Assembly: GCA_017381365.1 (NCBI GenBank)
Contig: JAFOCI010000032.1
Span: 1 to 52,909, forward strand
DNA length: 52,909 nt
Reading direction: 5' to 3'
DNA from: Treponema sp.
GTDB taxonomy: Bacteria; Spirochaetota; Spirochaetia; Treponematales; Treponemataceae
Shown here: one piece after another, positions 1-8,907 of the stretch
How positions within the stretch are numbered: position 1 is the first letter of the stretch
Layout of the letters: each line of letters starts with the position of its first letter
Made by a program: the position numbers and the translations under genes
Notes under the pieces: generated by a model
Seen by the model: the letters and a program-made list of their open reading frames with translations, nothing else
The model's database searches: none
What the model was told of the DNA's origin: nothing

Positions 1-32
1 GAAAATAAATAATTTATAGTGATAAGGAAAAT

Positions 33-761
33 ATGAGTAACGAATTAGAAAACAAATCAGAATCTGAATCGGAAGGTGTGGGGTCCGGTAATTCATTTTA
101 TCGTGCTGTAAAAACTTATGTTTTACGACAGGGCAGAATGACTGCTGCTCAGCAAAGAGATTATGAAGAACTTTCTCCGATATGGTGTATACCTTTTGTT
201 AATCAAAAAATAAATTTTCTTGATGTTTTTGGAAATACAAATCCTGTAGTTGTAGAAATTGGTTTTGGAATGGGTGCGGCAACTGCGATAATAGCGGAAA
301 ATAATCCTGATATTAACTATATCGGTATAGAAGTTCATACACCTGGTGTTGGTAAACTTTTGGGTGAGATAAAAACCAGGAATTTAAAAAATCTTTATAT
401 TATTCAACATGATGCTCTCGAAGTTCTTGAAACAATGTTCGTTGATGGCTCTGTAAATGGTTTCCATATTTTCTTTCCTGATCCCTGGCAAAAAAAGCGT
501 CATTGTAAACGAAGAATGGTTCAGCGCCCTAGAACAGACTTGATGGTTCAGAAACTGGCTGCCGGAGGATATCTTTATTTTGTTACAGACTGGTATCCTT
601 ATGCAGAATTTGGACTTGAACAGCTTAATATAACTCCAGGACTTAAAAATAAGTATGACGGTTTTGCTCCTCATCAGGAATGGCGGCCAGAAACTAAATT
701 TGAAAGAAAAGGTCTTGAGCAGGAACGTAATATTTCTGAATTGTTTTTTGTAAAGGAATAA
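33..761 (+). CDS. trmB: tRNA (guanine-N7-)-methyltransferase TrmB
   Basis: SAM-dependent enzyme that methylates G46 of tRNA in the cytosol. The protein (242 aa) has the SAM-binding motif VEIGFGMG near residue 73 and the family signature [15 protein letters not shown] near residue 150, which is close to the usual PDPWPKKRHHKRR. Length is normal for the family apart from a Ser/Glu-rich N-terminal extension of about 20 residues. The ATG at 33 is preceded by AAGGA with good spacing. It sits 4 nt ahead of ligA, and its 3' end supplies the ligA ribosome-binding site, so the two are probably co-transcribed. Identification is secure from the motifs. Confidence 0.95.
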   Translation: MSNELENKSESESEGVGSGNSFYRAVKTYVLRQGRMTAAQQRDYEELSPIWCIPFVNQKINFLDVFGNTNPVVVEIGFGMGAATAIIAENNPDINYIGIEVHTPGVGKLLGEIKTRNLKNLYIIQHDALEVLETMFVDGSVNGFHIFFPDPWQKKRHCKRRMVQRPRTDLMVQKLAAGGYLYFVTDWYPYAEFGLEQLNITPGLKNKYDGFAPHQEWRPETKFERKGLEQERNISELFFVKE

Positions 762-765
762 TAAA

Positions 766-2697
766 ATGGCAGATTTGTTCGATATTGAAGAGTCCAGTCG
801 TATAAATGAGCTGGTTAGTCTTATAAAAAGATATCAGACTTCATATTACAACGGTGAAGGTGAAATCAGCGATGCCGAATTTGATGCTCTTTGGGATGAA
901 CTTAAAAATCTTGATCCAGAAAACGAAATATTAAAGAAAATAGGTACTGATTCTGGTAATTTCGCAAAGTTACGACATGTTATGCCTATGGGCAGTCAGG
1001 AAAAAGCTGCAAATCCAGAACAGTTTCTAGGATGGGCTTCAAAACATGTTTATGACGAATATTTTGTTGAATTCAAGCTTGATGGTGCTTCTCTGGAACT
1101 TCAATATGAGCATGGAAAACTTGTTCATGCTGTAACTCGTGGTGATGGAACTATTGGCGATGATATCACGGTAAACGCAAAAAAAATGAATGGTGTTGCT
1201 GCAGCACTTTTTGATTTAGCCGGCAATTTAATTGATTATTCTGGCGGTATTCGTGGTGAAGTAATAATGACCCATGATGTTCATAAAGAGAAGTTTTCTG
1301 ACAAGGCGAACTGTAGAAATGCGGCTAATGGCCTTATGAAAAGAAAGGATGGAGAAGGGTGTGAATATCTTAAGCTTATTGTTTACGATGCATTTTCACC
1401 ATCTGGAAATCAACCTTTTAATGATGAAGAAAGTAAAGTCAACTGGTTAAAATCATGTGGTTTTAATACAGTTCCTTTAAAAATCTGTAAATCTCCACAA
1501 GAGGTTATAGAATATCGTTCTCACGTAATGGACATACGAAATCAACTTGAATATGACATTGACGGGCTTGTTATAAAGGAAAGGCAAATTAATTTTCAGG
1601 ATGCAAGTCGAGCAAGACCGGACAGACAGATTGCTTTTAAATTCAGTCTTGAAGAAGCTGTAACAATCTTGCGAAGTGTTGATTGGAGTGTTAACGGTGG
1701 AACTTATACTCCAGTTGCAGTTTTTGATGAAGTTGAATTAAATGGAACAAAAGTGCAGCGGGCGAGCCTTGCTAACCCCGATACTATGAAAGCTCTTGGT
1801 GTAAAAATTGGATGTAAAGTTGTAGTCGTAAAGCGTGGTGAGATTATTCCAAAAATTGAAAGTGTCATTCATGAAGATGCTTTATGTGAATCACCAGTTG
1901 TATTTCCTGATAAGTGTGAATGTTGTGGAAGTAAACTTATAGATAATGGCTCCAGACTATATTGTCCAAATAAAAAATGTTCAAAACGGATTTTACATCA
2001 GCTATTAAAATGGGTTCAGGTTACAGATATCAGGGATTTAGGAGAAACTCTTGTTACTCAACTTTTTGAAAAAGGTAAAGTTCAGTCGATTTCTGATTTA
2101 TACAAACTTTCAGCAGAAGATTTAACTCCTTTTTTCTTAAACGAAGAAAGTCTGGCTGCGGAAAAGAAATCTTTGGGCGCTGAAAAGGTTGCGGCATCAA
2201 TTCAAAATCACCGAAAAATGTCTCTGGCTGTATTTGTTGCAGGTTTTGATATTGAAGGAATTGGTGAAACTTCAGTGGAAAAGCTTGTTGCTGCCGGTTT
2301 TAATACTTTAAATGCACTTTTAAATATGACAGTTGAGCAGGCTTCTGCCGTTTATGGTTTTGCAGAGATTCTTGCTAAAACTGCTGTTGATGGACTCAAT
2401 GAAAATGCTCTTGAAATGAGATTTCTGGCAGAAAACTTTGTAGAAATTGTTCAAGATTCAGCAGGAAAACTTGTTGGAAAGTCCTTCTGCTTTACAGGGG
2501 AATTGCATAGTATGAAACGCAATGATGCAGAAGCTCTTGTAAAGGCTAATGGTGGAACTTGCAAATCTTCTGTTACTAAAGATTTGTCTTATCTTGTAAC
2601 GAACGATGTTTCAAGCGGTTCCTCTAAAAATCAAAAAGCTGTGAAATTTGGAATTCCTGTAATTAATGAAGAGCAATTTATAAAAATGCTGGAGTAG
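766..2697 (+). CDS. ligA: NAD-dependent DNA ligase LigA
   Basis: Seals nicks during replication and repair using NAD+. Adenylation motif KLDG has its lysine at residue 104; the OB-fold follows, then a four-Cys zinc finger (CECC...CPNKKC, about residues 383-402), helix-hairpin-helix repeats, and a C-terminal BRCT domain starting at GKSFCFTGEL. The protein has 643 residues, slightly short of the 670 typical of the family, but all domains are present. The start at 766 uses AAGGAA located in the end of trmB. A small membrane protein follows after 2 nt. Confidence 0.97.
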   Translation: MADLFDIEESSRINELVSLIKRYQTSYYNGEGEISDAEFDALWDELKNLDPENEILKKIGTDSGNFAKLRHVMPMGSQEKAANPEQFLGWASKHVYDEYFVEFKLDGASLELQYEHGKLVHAVTRGDGTIGDDITVNAKKMNGVAAALFDLAGNLIDYSGGIRGEVIMTHDVHKEKFSDKANCRNAANGLMKRKDGEGCEYLKLIVYDAFSPSGNQPFNDEESKVNWLKSCGFNTVPLKICKSPQEVIEYRSHVMDIRNQLEYDIDGLVIKERQINFQDASRARPDRQIAFKFSLEEAVTILRSVDWSVNGGTYTPVAVFDEVELNGTKVQRASLANPDTMKALGVKIGCKVVVVKRGEIIPKIESVIHEDALCESPVVFPDKCECCGSKLIDNGSRLYCPNKKCSKRILHQLLKWVQVTDIRDLGETLVTQLFEKGKVQSISDLYKLSAEDLTPFFLNEESLAAEKKSLGAEKVAASIQNHRKMSLAVFVAGFDIEGIGETSVEKLVAAGFNTLNALLNMTVEQASAVYGFAEILAKTAVDGLNENALEMRFLAENFVEIVQDSAGKLVGKSFCFTGELHSMKRNDAEALVKANGGTCKSSVTKDLSYLVTNDVSSGSSKNQKAVKFGIPVINEEQFIKMLE

Positions 2698-2699
2698 AG

Positions 2700-3305
2700 A
2701 TGTTTATAGAAGCAATAAAATCAATAAAGAAATTTGTTTTTTTGCTCATTATTTTATTTCTTATTCTGATTTTATTTTGTAATTCAGTTGTTCTTGTAAA
2801 AGGATATATTGCCAGTGGAAAAATTTCTTCGCAAAACTGTCAGCTTTTGCGAATTATACTGTTTGGTTCCAGTGATACTCCTGATGGAGAAACTGTAAGC
2901 GCAAAATTTTCACTTCTTGATCAAAACGGGAATGATATAGCTGTTATAGAACGTTCCTGGCCAGATTCTTTTTTAGCTGTTGATTTTTCTACATCTGAAA
3001 GAAAAGGAATTATAAATTATTTTCCTGAAAAAATTTATGGAACTGACTCTGTTATTTCTAGAAAGCATTTTTTTATAAGGAAATCAGGTACAAATCTTAT
3101 TCCCTATTATATGGAAAATCGGAAATGTCTGTTTGGAATTTCAGAAACAGAGCAATCAAAAATGTATGACGCAGCTGTTTTTGCATTAAATCCGCTTTCG
3201 TTTTTATATTCAAAAAAATACACCGTAAATTTGTCATTATGTAAAACCGCTGTTTATTACGGAATTTTTATTGAAAATGGAAAATTGATACTTAGAAAAG
3301 AGTAG
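2700..3305 (+). CDS. Hypothetical single-pass membrane protein
   Basis: A 201-residue protein that I do not recognise. Residues about 12-34 form one strongly hydrophobic segment (FVFLLIILFLILILF) that could be an uncleaved signal anchor; the rest is soluble, rich in beta-type sequence and likely periplasmic. The ATG lies 2 nt after the ligA stop and uses a GGAG placed at the end of ligA, so it is translationally linked to ligA. It is transcribed towards the M23 peptidase gene, with 26 nt between the two stops and no obvious terminator. Confidence 0.75.
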   Translation: MFIEAIKSIKKFVFLLIILFLILILFCNSVVLVKGYIASGKISSQNCQLLRIILFGSSDTPDGETVSAKFSLLDQNGNDIAVIERSWPDSFLAVDFSTSERKGIINYFPEKIYGTDSVISRKHFFIRKSGTNLIPYYMENRKCLFGISETEQSKMYDAAVFALNPLSFLYSKKYTVNLSLCKTAVYYGIFIENGKLILRKE

Positions 3306-3331
3306 GCTGCATATTTTTTGTAAATGTATGA

Positions 3332-4309
3332 TTATTCAGTTTCTGTAAAAGCAAAGTCCTGCAAAAAGAAGTCTGGTCTTACTGCTGCATTGTTAAGTCT
3401 TATTTCCCAATGAAAATGAGGGGCTGTAGCCAATCCTGTTGCACCAGAAAGACCAAGTTTTTCACCTTGTTTTATAGAGATTCCTTCTTTTACGTTTAAT
3501 ACACTTAAATGATAATAAAGGCTGTATAAACCTGGCAAATGTTCAATAACAACTGACCAGCCTGTTTTGGTTCTGAATTCTGCCAGAACAACTTTTCCGT
3601 CTGCGCAAGAAAAAATGTCTGCTCCATCAGAAACGTTGTAATCATTTCCATAATGGATATAACTGGATTTTAGTTCATCATTATATATTGTTTTACTTCC
3701 AAAATTAACAGAACTCTCTTTTTCGTTCAAAGGTAAAATAAAAGGTTTAAGCGAAAAAATATTTGCCGTGGAAATTGTTTCAAGAATTGAATTTAATCTT
3801 TCGGTTTGTGCAAGTCTCTGTGAATTCATATTTTGAACTATTTCCAGATTATTTGTATCTTGAATTATCTTATCATTTATGTCAAAAGGTAAAATTGTAA
3901 CTGGCAGTATTATTTCCTTTTCTGTTTCCCCATTAATTCCAGTTGTTAAAATAATTTTTAAGCTATATCCGGATTCACCTTTCAGATATAAAGAAACAGG
4001 TATACCACACAGCATTTCAGGATTTGAATAACGCTTTGATTTTTGATTTATAAAATAAAATCTTGCCGTTTCTACTTTTTTATCATTTTTTAAAAGTTGC
4101 AGAACAGCTTCTGGTTCAGAAACTGATTTTTTTTTGTTATTTTTTAATAATTTTATATTCATCCTTGCAAAAATTGCATCACCGGCTGTAACAGAATCGT
4201 TGTAAGCAACAGTGCCGTAATAGTTTTCCGATTGAAACATAATGCTTTTTGCAGAAATGTCAAAAGTGACAGAAATTAAAAATAAAATAATAAAAAAGAA
4301 GTTTTTCAT
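3332..4309 (-). CDS. M23 family (LytM-type) peptidase, exported
   Basis: Probable zinc endopeptidase or structural LytM protein acting on peptidoglycan in the periplasm. It has an N-terminal signal peptide (residues 1-20) and a beta-rich central region. The C-terminal LytM domain shows HYGNDY for the H-x(3)-D pair and HFHWEIR for the final HxH, and the GATGLATAPHFHWE block is typical of the family. Length 325 aa. It lies 24 nt downstream of recJ on the same strand and could share its transcript. Because both zinc motifs are present, an active enzyme is likely. Confidence 0.88.
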   Translation of the reverse strand: MKNFFFIILFLISVTFDISAKSIMFQSENYYGTVAYNDSVTAGDAIFARMNIKLLKNNKKKSVSEPEAVLQLLKNDKKVETARFYFINQKSKRYSNPEMLCGIPVSLYLKGESGYSLKIILTTGINGETEKEIILPVTILPFDINDKIIQDTNNLEIVQNMNSQRLAQTERLNSILETISTANIFSLKPFILPLNEKESSVNFGSKTIYNDELKSSYIHYGNDYNVSDGADIFSCADGKVVLAEFRTKTGWSVVIEHLPGLYSLYYHLSVLNVKEGISIKQGEKLGLSGATGLATAPHFHWEIRLNNAAVRPDFFLQDFAFTETE

Positions 4310-4333
4310 ACAATTATCCTTTTATGAACTTCA

Positions 4334-6487
4334 CTATTTCATCGAATTTTCAACATCAATAAGAATCATTTGAGGTGTTGTGTTTCCATTAAAATTATTT
4401 TTTCCAATGTTGTAAATCAGGTTCAGGCGGTCACCTGTTCTGAATTCTCTGTTTAATCGTTCAGCTTCTCCCCAGAACATTGCAGGAAATTTGTATTTTC
4501 CACAGTCAAAAACAAGTTTTAAATGCTGCCTTTCAGTTTTTCCAACAATGACAGCATCCTGAATTTTCAGATTTTTTGACATAAAAATCAGTTCAGGGTT
4601 CTTTTCGCCAAAAGGCTCAAATTTGTCTACTGTTTTCAGTAGTTCTGGAGTAATGTATTCAGCTGGTAATTCTGCGTCAATTTCAGTTGAAGTAACTTCT
4701 TCTGTAAGTTCCATCTTATCAGACAGGATGAATGCAGTTTTAAGAAAAGCATCAAGTTTACTACGTTCAAAACTGAATCCGGCTGCGGCATTATGTCCAC
4801 CATGATTAAGAAAAAAATCACCGTAAGAATCAAGAAAATCGGTTGCGATGCAGTTTCTACAGCTTCGCATAGAGCCTATAGCTGTAGAACCATCCTCTGT
4901 GAAGGTGATTGCAATGGATGGAACATTATATTTCTGAAGAATTTTTGCAGCCAGAATACCTGTTACACCCCGGTTTATCCGTTCATCTACAACAATGCAT
5001 AATTTGCGATTGAATTTTTCGTAATTTTCTGCGGCTTGTTTTGCTGTAAACATTTCACCGTCTGTTACGTAAATTTTTCGCTGATCATTTAATTCTATGA
5101 TTTTTTCTGCAAGTTTATTACGTTCAACAGGATTTTCTTCTATTAGCAATTGAAGAGAAATATTGGATTGTCCCATGCGGCCAGAAGCATTTAATGCCGG
5201 AATCATTTTCCAGGAGAGATCTGTAGAGGTAATTTGTTTTCCTGCTAAATCCATTCGGGCAAGCAGTTCCGCAATTCCTTTTCTTGTTTTTCCTTTATTT
5301 ATGGAAGAAAGGGCATTTTTTACGAATATTCGGTTTTCATTACTCATTGGCATTATATCAGCAAGAGCGGCAATACCAACAAGCTGAAGGTCTTTTAATG
5401 AATCTTCTTCCATTTGAGGGAAATGGGCTTTCTGTTTTTTTTCAATAAAAGTTATGAAAATGCTGAAGAAACCCTGTATTTCATCAAAAGGAAATTCTGA
5501 ATACTTTGCGAATTTTGAGATATCTTTTACATAAGAAAGAGATTTTCCTTTTACTACAGGAATAATTTTTGAAACCTCTGGTTCAAGGTCAAAAACTTGA
5601 AAATCAATGTTATTTCCAAAAACCTCTGCAAGATTTTTTTTCACTTCTTTTTCGTTCCATACAAAAATCTGCTGTCCGCTTAAAAAATCAGGTAATTTTG
5701 TATTATAAATGGAGGTTTCTCCCGGATAGAAATCTTTTGAATAAAGTTTTTTCTGGATAAGGTTTCGAGTTTTTAAGCAATCAATGTGAAATGTTCCATC
5801 AGGTTTTTTATAAGCATTTAATAAGCAGATATCCTGATTATAAATACTGTACTTGCTGAATCTTAATGCTGATACAAGCTTGTAAGCAACGGCTGCACCA
5901 GAAATATCCTTAAAAGGGTAGCCTGAGTCTTCCATCTTTGGATCAAGAATTATAGTGGCATCAGGTAATTCATCTGGCGGATTGTGATGGTCTGTAACAA
6001 TTACGTCAATTCCTTTATTTCTGGCGTAGGCAATTTCTTTTATGTTGCTTATTCCGCAGTCAACAGTAATTATAAGTGAACCAAAACCTTCTGTAGAATT
6101 TATGAAATCATCAATGGCTTCAATAGAAAGACCGTATGCATCTTCACCAACTGGCAGGCGCCATTGAACTTCAAGACCTTGCTGTTTTAGGTATGTATAC
6201 AAAATTGCAGTGCTGGTGACACCATCAACATCTTTATCACCAAAAATAAGAACTTTTTCATGTTCGTCAATGGCATCTGAGATTCTGCTCACAGCATCTT
6301 CCATGCCGTTAAACAAAAATGGCTGATGAGTAAATCGTACGTCATCTTCAAGGTAATACATTAAATCATTGCCGGTTGTTATTCCTCTTCGTGCAAAAAT
6401 TGAAGCTTCTAATAATTCAAGCCCAAATTTGTTATGAAGATACATAACTGATTCTTTTGAAATATTTTTTTTATTGATTTTATTCAA
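4334..6487 (-). CDS. recJ: Single-stranded-DNA-specific exonuclease RecJ
   Basis: 5'-3' ssDNA exonuclease of the DHH superfamily, used in recombination and mismatch repair. Motif I is GDKDVDGVTS, motif II VTVDCGISN, motif III VTDHHNPP, and the DHHA1 domain carries GGHNAAAGF; all metal-binding Asp and His residues are present. At 717 aa it is longer than the roughly 560-580 of common RecJ. The extra length is an insert of about 140 residues between the motif after ISGAAVAYKLVSAL and the ALADIMP block. tRNA-Lys and its terminator lie just upstream on the same strand. The start ATG at 6487 is in a weak SD context, so a slightly different start is possible. Confidence 0.93.
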   Translation of the reverse strand: MNKINKKNISKESVMYLHNKFGLELLEASIFARRGITTGNDLMYYLEDDVRFTHQPFLFNGMEDAVSRISDAIDEHEKVLIFGDKDVDGVTSTAILYTYLKQQGLEVQWRLPVGEDAYGLSIEAIDDFINSTEGFGSLIITVDCGISNIKEIAYARNKGIDVIVTDHHNPPDELPDATIILDPKMEDSGYPFKDISGAAVAYKLVSALRFSKYSIYNQDICLLNAYKKPDGTFHIDCLKTRNLIQKKLYSKDFYPGETSIYNTKLPDFLSGQQIFVWNEKEVKKNLAEVFGNNIDFQVFDLEPEVSKIIPVVKGKSLSYVKDISKFAKYSEFPFDEIQGFFSIFITFIEKKQKAHFPQMEEDSLKDLQLVGIAALADIMPMSNENRIFVKNALSSINKGKTRKGIAELLARMDLAGKQITSTDLSWKMIPALNASGRMGQSNISLQLLIEENPVERNKLAEKIIELNDQRKIYVTDGEMFTAKQAAENYEKFNRKLCIVVDERINRGVTGILAAKILQKYNVPSIAITFTEDGSTAIGSMRSCRNCIATDFLDSYGDFFLNHGGHNAAAGFSFERSKLDAFLKTAFILSDKMELTEEVTSTEIDAELPAEYITPELLKTVDKFEPFGEKNPELIFMSKNLKIQDAVIVGKTERQHLKLVFDCGKYKFPAMFWGEAERLNREFRTGDRLNLIYNIGKNNFNGNTTPQMILIDVENSMK

Positions 6488-6544
6488 TTCTTTTTCCTGC
6501 TTGGATTTTCGTATTTGTATAAGCTGAAGTACAATTTATTTGGA

Positions 6545-6594
6545 TAAAAAAAAAGCTTCTGATTAATCGATTATAAATCAATCAGAAGCTTTTT
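6545..6594 (-). terminator. Rho-independent terminator after tRNA-Lys
   Basis: On the minus strand a perfect stem of about 14 bp (arms 6580-6594 and 6549-6563; core AATCAGAAGCTTTT) is followed by a run of Us (A-run on the plus strand at 6546-6554). It begins directly at the 3' end of tRNA-Lys and ends before recJ, so it should separate the two transcripts. Confidence 0.85.
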
Positions 6595-6666
6595 GAGCTA
6601 TTCAGGATTCGAACCTGAGACAGCCGCCTTAAAAGGGCGGTGCTCTACCTACTGAGCTAATAGCCC
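6594..6666 (-). tRNA. tRNA-Lys (anticodon TTT)
   Basis: Read on the minus strand this folds into a full cloverleaf. The acceptor is GGGCTAT with ATAGCTC (one G-U), the anticodon stem CCGCC/GGCGG encloses loop CTTTTAA with anticodon TTT, and the T-arm has GTTCGAATC. The discriminator base is A and CCA is not encoded. Confidence 0.96.
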
Positions 6667-6787
6667 ATCTCGCTGCATCAGCGTGTTTATAATATATAAA
6701 ATCTTAAAAAAAACGTCAATAGCAAAAACATAAAAAAATGAAAAAAAATTAATTTTTTTTACTAATTAAAAAAATGTGATATAATTA

Positions 6788-7058
6788 TTTAGTTCGAATT
6801 TCGAATTTTAACTGGTAATGCATAAAATTGATTTTTATAATCCCATTTGCATTATGAAAATACTGCCAGTCAGAAAGCGACTGTCAAAACCGCTAGCTAG
6901 CGTCGCTACATGCGCAAGTCGGCAAGGAAACTATCGTTTCCGACTTGCGAATGTTTTTGACAGCCTCTTTCTTCCTTCCCGTATTTTCATAATTATACAA
7001 TTTTTTTGTAAAATCAATTTTATGTTTAATTTTCAAAAAACTCGAAATTCGAACTAAA
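6788..7058. repeat. 271-bp imperfect inverted repeat (long hairpin or MITE-like)
   Basis: The ends are TTTAGTTCGAATTTCGAA on the left and its near-perfect complement on the right (one mismatch). Complementarity continues inward: ATAAAATTGATTTT with AAAATCAATTTTAT, ATTATGAAAATAC with GTATTTTCATAAT, a CTGTCAAAA/TTTTGACAG pair, and a central CGCAAGTCGG...CCGACTTGCG hairpin. The one open reading frame inside is an artefact of the palindrome. The element occupies the whole gap between tRNA-Lys and the S1-domain gene, so it must carry or flank that gene's promoter. No clear target-site duplication is visible. Confidence 0.85.
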
Positions 7059-7125
7059 AAAACGATATCAGGTGAATTTCCTGTTTTATTTGATAACTTA
7101 TAAAATCTTTTTTGGAGTTTTAATT

Positions 7126-8220
7126 ATGGATAGACTTACACCAGGTCAGGAACTGGAGCTTACTGTTGTTGCAATTAATGGCGATACAATATTCCTGGAT
7201 ATGAGCGCAAAAAGCGAAGGCGTTCTTAACTCTGCAGAACTTACTGATGACAACGGAAACGTTACTGTAAAAGAAGGCGAAAAAATCAAAGTTTTCTTCC
7301 TTGGTGAAAAAAACGGAGAAATGCGCTTTACAACAAAAATTGCAGGTCAGGAAGCAGACAACTCAATGCTGGAAAATGCATTTAAAAACCGCATTCCAGT
7401 AGAAGGTCACGTAGAAAAAGAAATCAAAGGCGGATTTGAAGTTGCAGTTGGCGCAGTACGAGCCTTCTGCCCTTATTCACAGATGGGTTTCCGCCAGAAA
7501 GAAGACGCAAACTATTACGTTGGACGCACACTTACATTCATCATTCAGGAATACAAAGAAAATGGAAAAAATCTGCTTGTTTCAAACAGAGCTGTTCTAG
7601 AAGCTGAACATCAGAATCAGCTTAGCGGTTTAAGCCAGAAAATTGCAGTTGGCTCAATCGTTACAGGAACAGTAAAATCTCTTCAATCTTTTGGTGCATT
7701 CGTTGACGTTGAAGGATTCCAGGCACTCCTTCCTGTTTCTGAAATTTCATTGGACCGCGTTACAGACATATCTAAAGTTCTTGAAGTTGGTCAGGAAGTA
7801 ACTGCAAAAGTTCTCAGCACAGACTGGTCAAAAGAACGAGTTTCAATCAGTACAAAGGCTCTTATCAAAAGTCCTTGGGAAACAATTACAGAACGCTTTT
7901 CAAAAGGTCAGAAAATTGACGGAAAAATCAGCCGCGTTGCAGACTTTGGCGTTTTCATTAATCTTGAAAGCGGAATCGACGGCCTTGTTCATATTTCCGC
8001 ACTGGAAAATGTTGACCGCAACACTAACCTTAAAAAGAAGTTCAGCGTTGGTCAGGAAATGTCTGTTGTAATCAAAGAAATTGATGCCGCAAACCGCCGC
8101 ATTTCTCTTGTTCCTAGCACAAGTACCGAACAGGATGAAAATGCCAGCGATTATTTCAGCACACACAACGATGACGACGGCGACACATACAACCCATTTG
8201 CAGCATTGTTGAAAAAATAA
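7126..8220 (+). CDS. S1 RNA-binding domain protein (ribosomal protein S1-like)
   Basis: A 364-residue protein made almost entirely of S1 (OB-fold) repeats: about residues 1-65, 85-160, 170-240 and 255-325. The third and fourth are the clearest, with GSIVTGTVKSLQSFGAFVDV and GKISRVADFGVFINL. It should bind mRNA and probably acts in translation; whether it is the organism's ribosomal S1 or a paralogue cannot be told here. I chose the ATG at 7126 because GGAG lies 10 nt upstream; a longer frame from 7072 begins in the flanking AT-rich leader and has no SD. Confidence 0.88.
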   Translation: MDRLTPGQELELTVVAINGDTIFLDMSAKSEGVLNSAELTDDNGNVTVKEGEKIKVFFLGEKNGEMRFTTKIAGQEADNSMLENAFKNRIPVEGHVEKEIKGGFEVAVGAVRAFCPYSQMGFRQKEDANYYVGRTLTFIIQEYKENGKNLLVSNRAVLEAEHQNQLSGLSQKIAVGSIVTGTVKSLQSFGAFVDVEGFQALLPVSEISLDRVTDISKVLEVGQEVTAKVLSTDWSKERVSISTKALIKSPWETITERFSKGQKIDGKISRVADFGVFINLESGIDGLVHISALENVDRNTNLKKKFSVGQEMSVVIKEIDAANRRISLVPSTSTEQDENASDYFSTHNDDDGDTYNPFAALLKK

Positions 8221-8238
8221 CCACTTGCATAAACATTT

Positions 8239-8282
8239 CATAATTGTTACCCTACTTAAAAATATTAAGGGTAACAATTATG
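8239..8282. promoter_or_regulatory. BirA-type biotin operator before bioY
   Basis: A perfect 15-bp inverted repeat with arms 8239-8253 and 8268-8282. Inside it are half-sites TTGTTACCC (8244-8252) and GGGTAACAA (8269-8277), 16 nt apart. Half-sites of the type TTGTAAACC and GGTTTACAA about 14-16 nt apart are the known BirA operator pattern. The downstream arm contains AAGGG, the only SD candidate for bioY, and runs into its start codon. Repressor binding, or the RNA hairpin itself, could therefore block expression. birA is not in this window. Confidence 0.8.
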
Positions 8283-8885
8283 AAAAACAATTCACTCAGT
8301 AAAAAAGCAATTCTTACAGCATTATTTGCAGCTTTAATCAGTGCAGGCTGCTACATTCAGATTCCACTTCCAGGTGGAATTCCTATAGTAATCCAGGACA
8401 TGATGTCTATGCTCAGCGGCCTTATACTTGGTCCATTGTACGGTACAATTTCCGTTTTCTTATTTTTAATTTTAGGCAGTATTGGACTTCCTGTATTCAG
8501 CGGTAAAGGCGGAATAAACGTAATTTTGCAGGGCCCAACTGGAGGATTTTTAATCGGATACATGGCAGCTGCCTTTGCAGGCGGGTTGATAGTTCATTTT
8601 CTTGTAAAAGACAAACCTGTCATTATTGAAAAAGAAGATGGCTCAACAGAATTGCAGCCTGTTTCTTCTAAACGTAACATTGTTAACTGGATTTTTATTG
8701 CCGCTGGTGCAATAACAGCTACAGTTGTTGCATTCACTTTGGGAATTATTGGATTTCACAGAGTAAAACCTGACCTTGCAATGTCTAAAGTTCTGGCAGC
8801 AGTATTGATTCCTTTCATTCCTGGAAATACTATTAAGCTTATAATAATGATTCCACTTGCAAAAAAAATAAGAAGTGCAATATAG
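8280..8885 (+). CDS. bioY: Biotin transporter substrate-binding protein BioY (ECF S component)
   Basis: Membrane S-component that captures biotin for an energy-coupling-factor transporter. The 201 aa contain about six hydrophobic segments and the BioY landmarks IPLPGGIPIVIQD, LGSIGLPVFSG and GPTGGFLIGY. The start at 8280 is chosen because AAGGG lies 8 nt upstream and homologues begin with a short basic N-terminus; the frame stays open to 8244 but that would read through the operator. It is the first gene of bioY-ecfA-ecfT and probably under biotin control. Confidence 0.93.
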   Translation: MKNNSLSKKAILTALFAALISAGCYIQIPLPGGIPIVIQDMMSMLSGLILGPLYGTISVFLFLILGSIGLPVFSGKGGINVILQGPTGGFLIGYMAAAFAGGLIVHFLVKDKPVIIEKEDGSTELQPVSSKRNIVNWIFIAAGAITATVVAFTLGIIGFHRVKPDLAMSKVLAAVLIPFIPGNTIKLIIMIPLAKKIRSAI

Positions 8886-8907
8886 GCTGAATTCAAGGTT
8901 TCTCATT

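Noticed and set aside
6818..7057. 79-codon open frame between tRNA-Lys and the S1 gene
   Set aside because: It lies wholly inside the 271-bp inverted repeat, has no SD, and its residues mirror the palindrome.
8239..8282. Terminator for the S1-domain gene
   Set aside because: The stem is perfect but there is no U-run on either strand, and the half-sites match the biotin operator.
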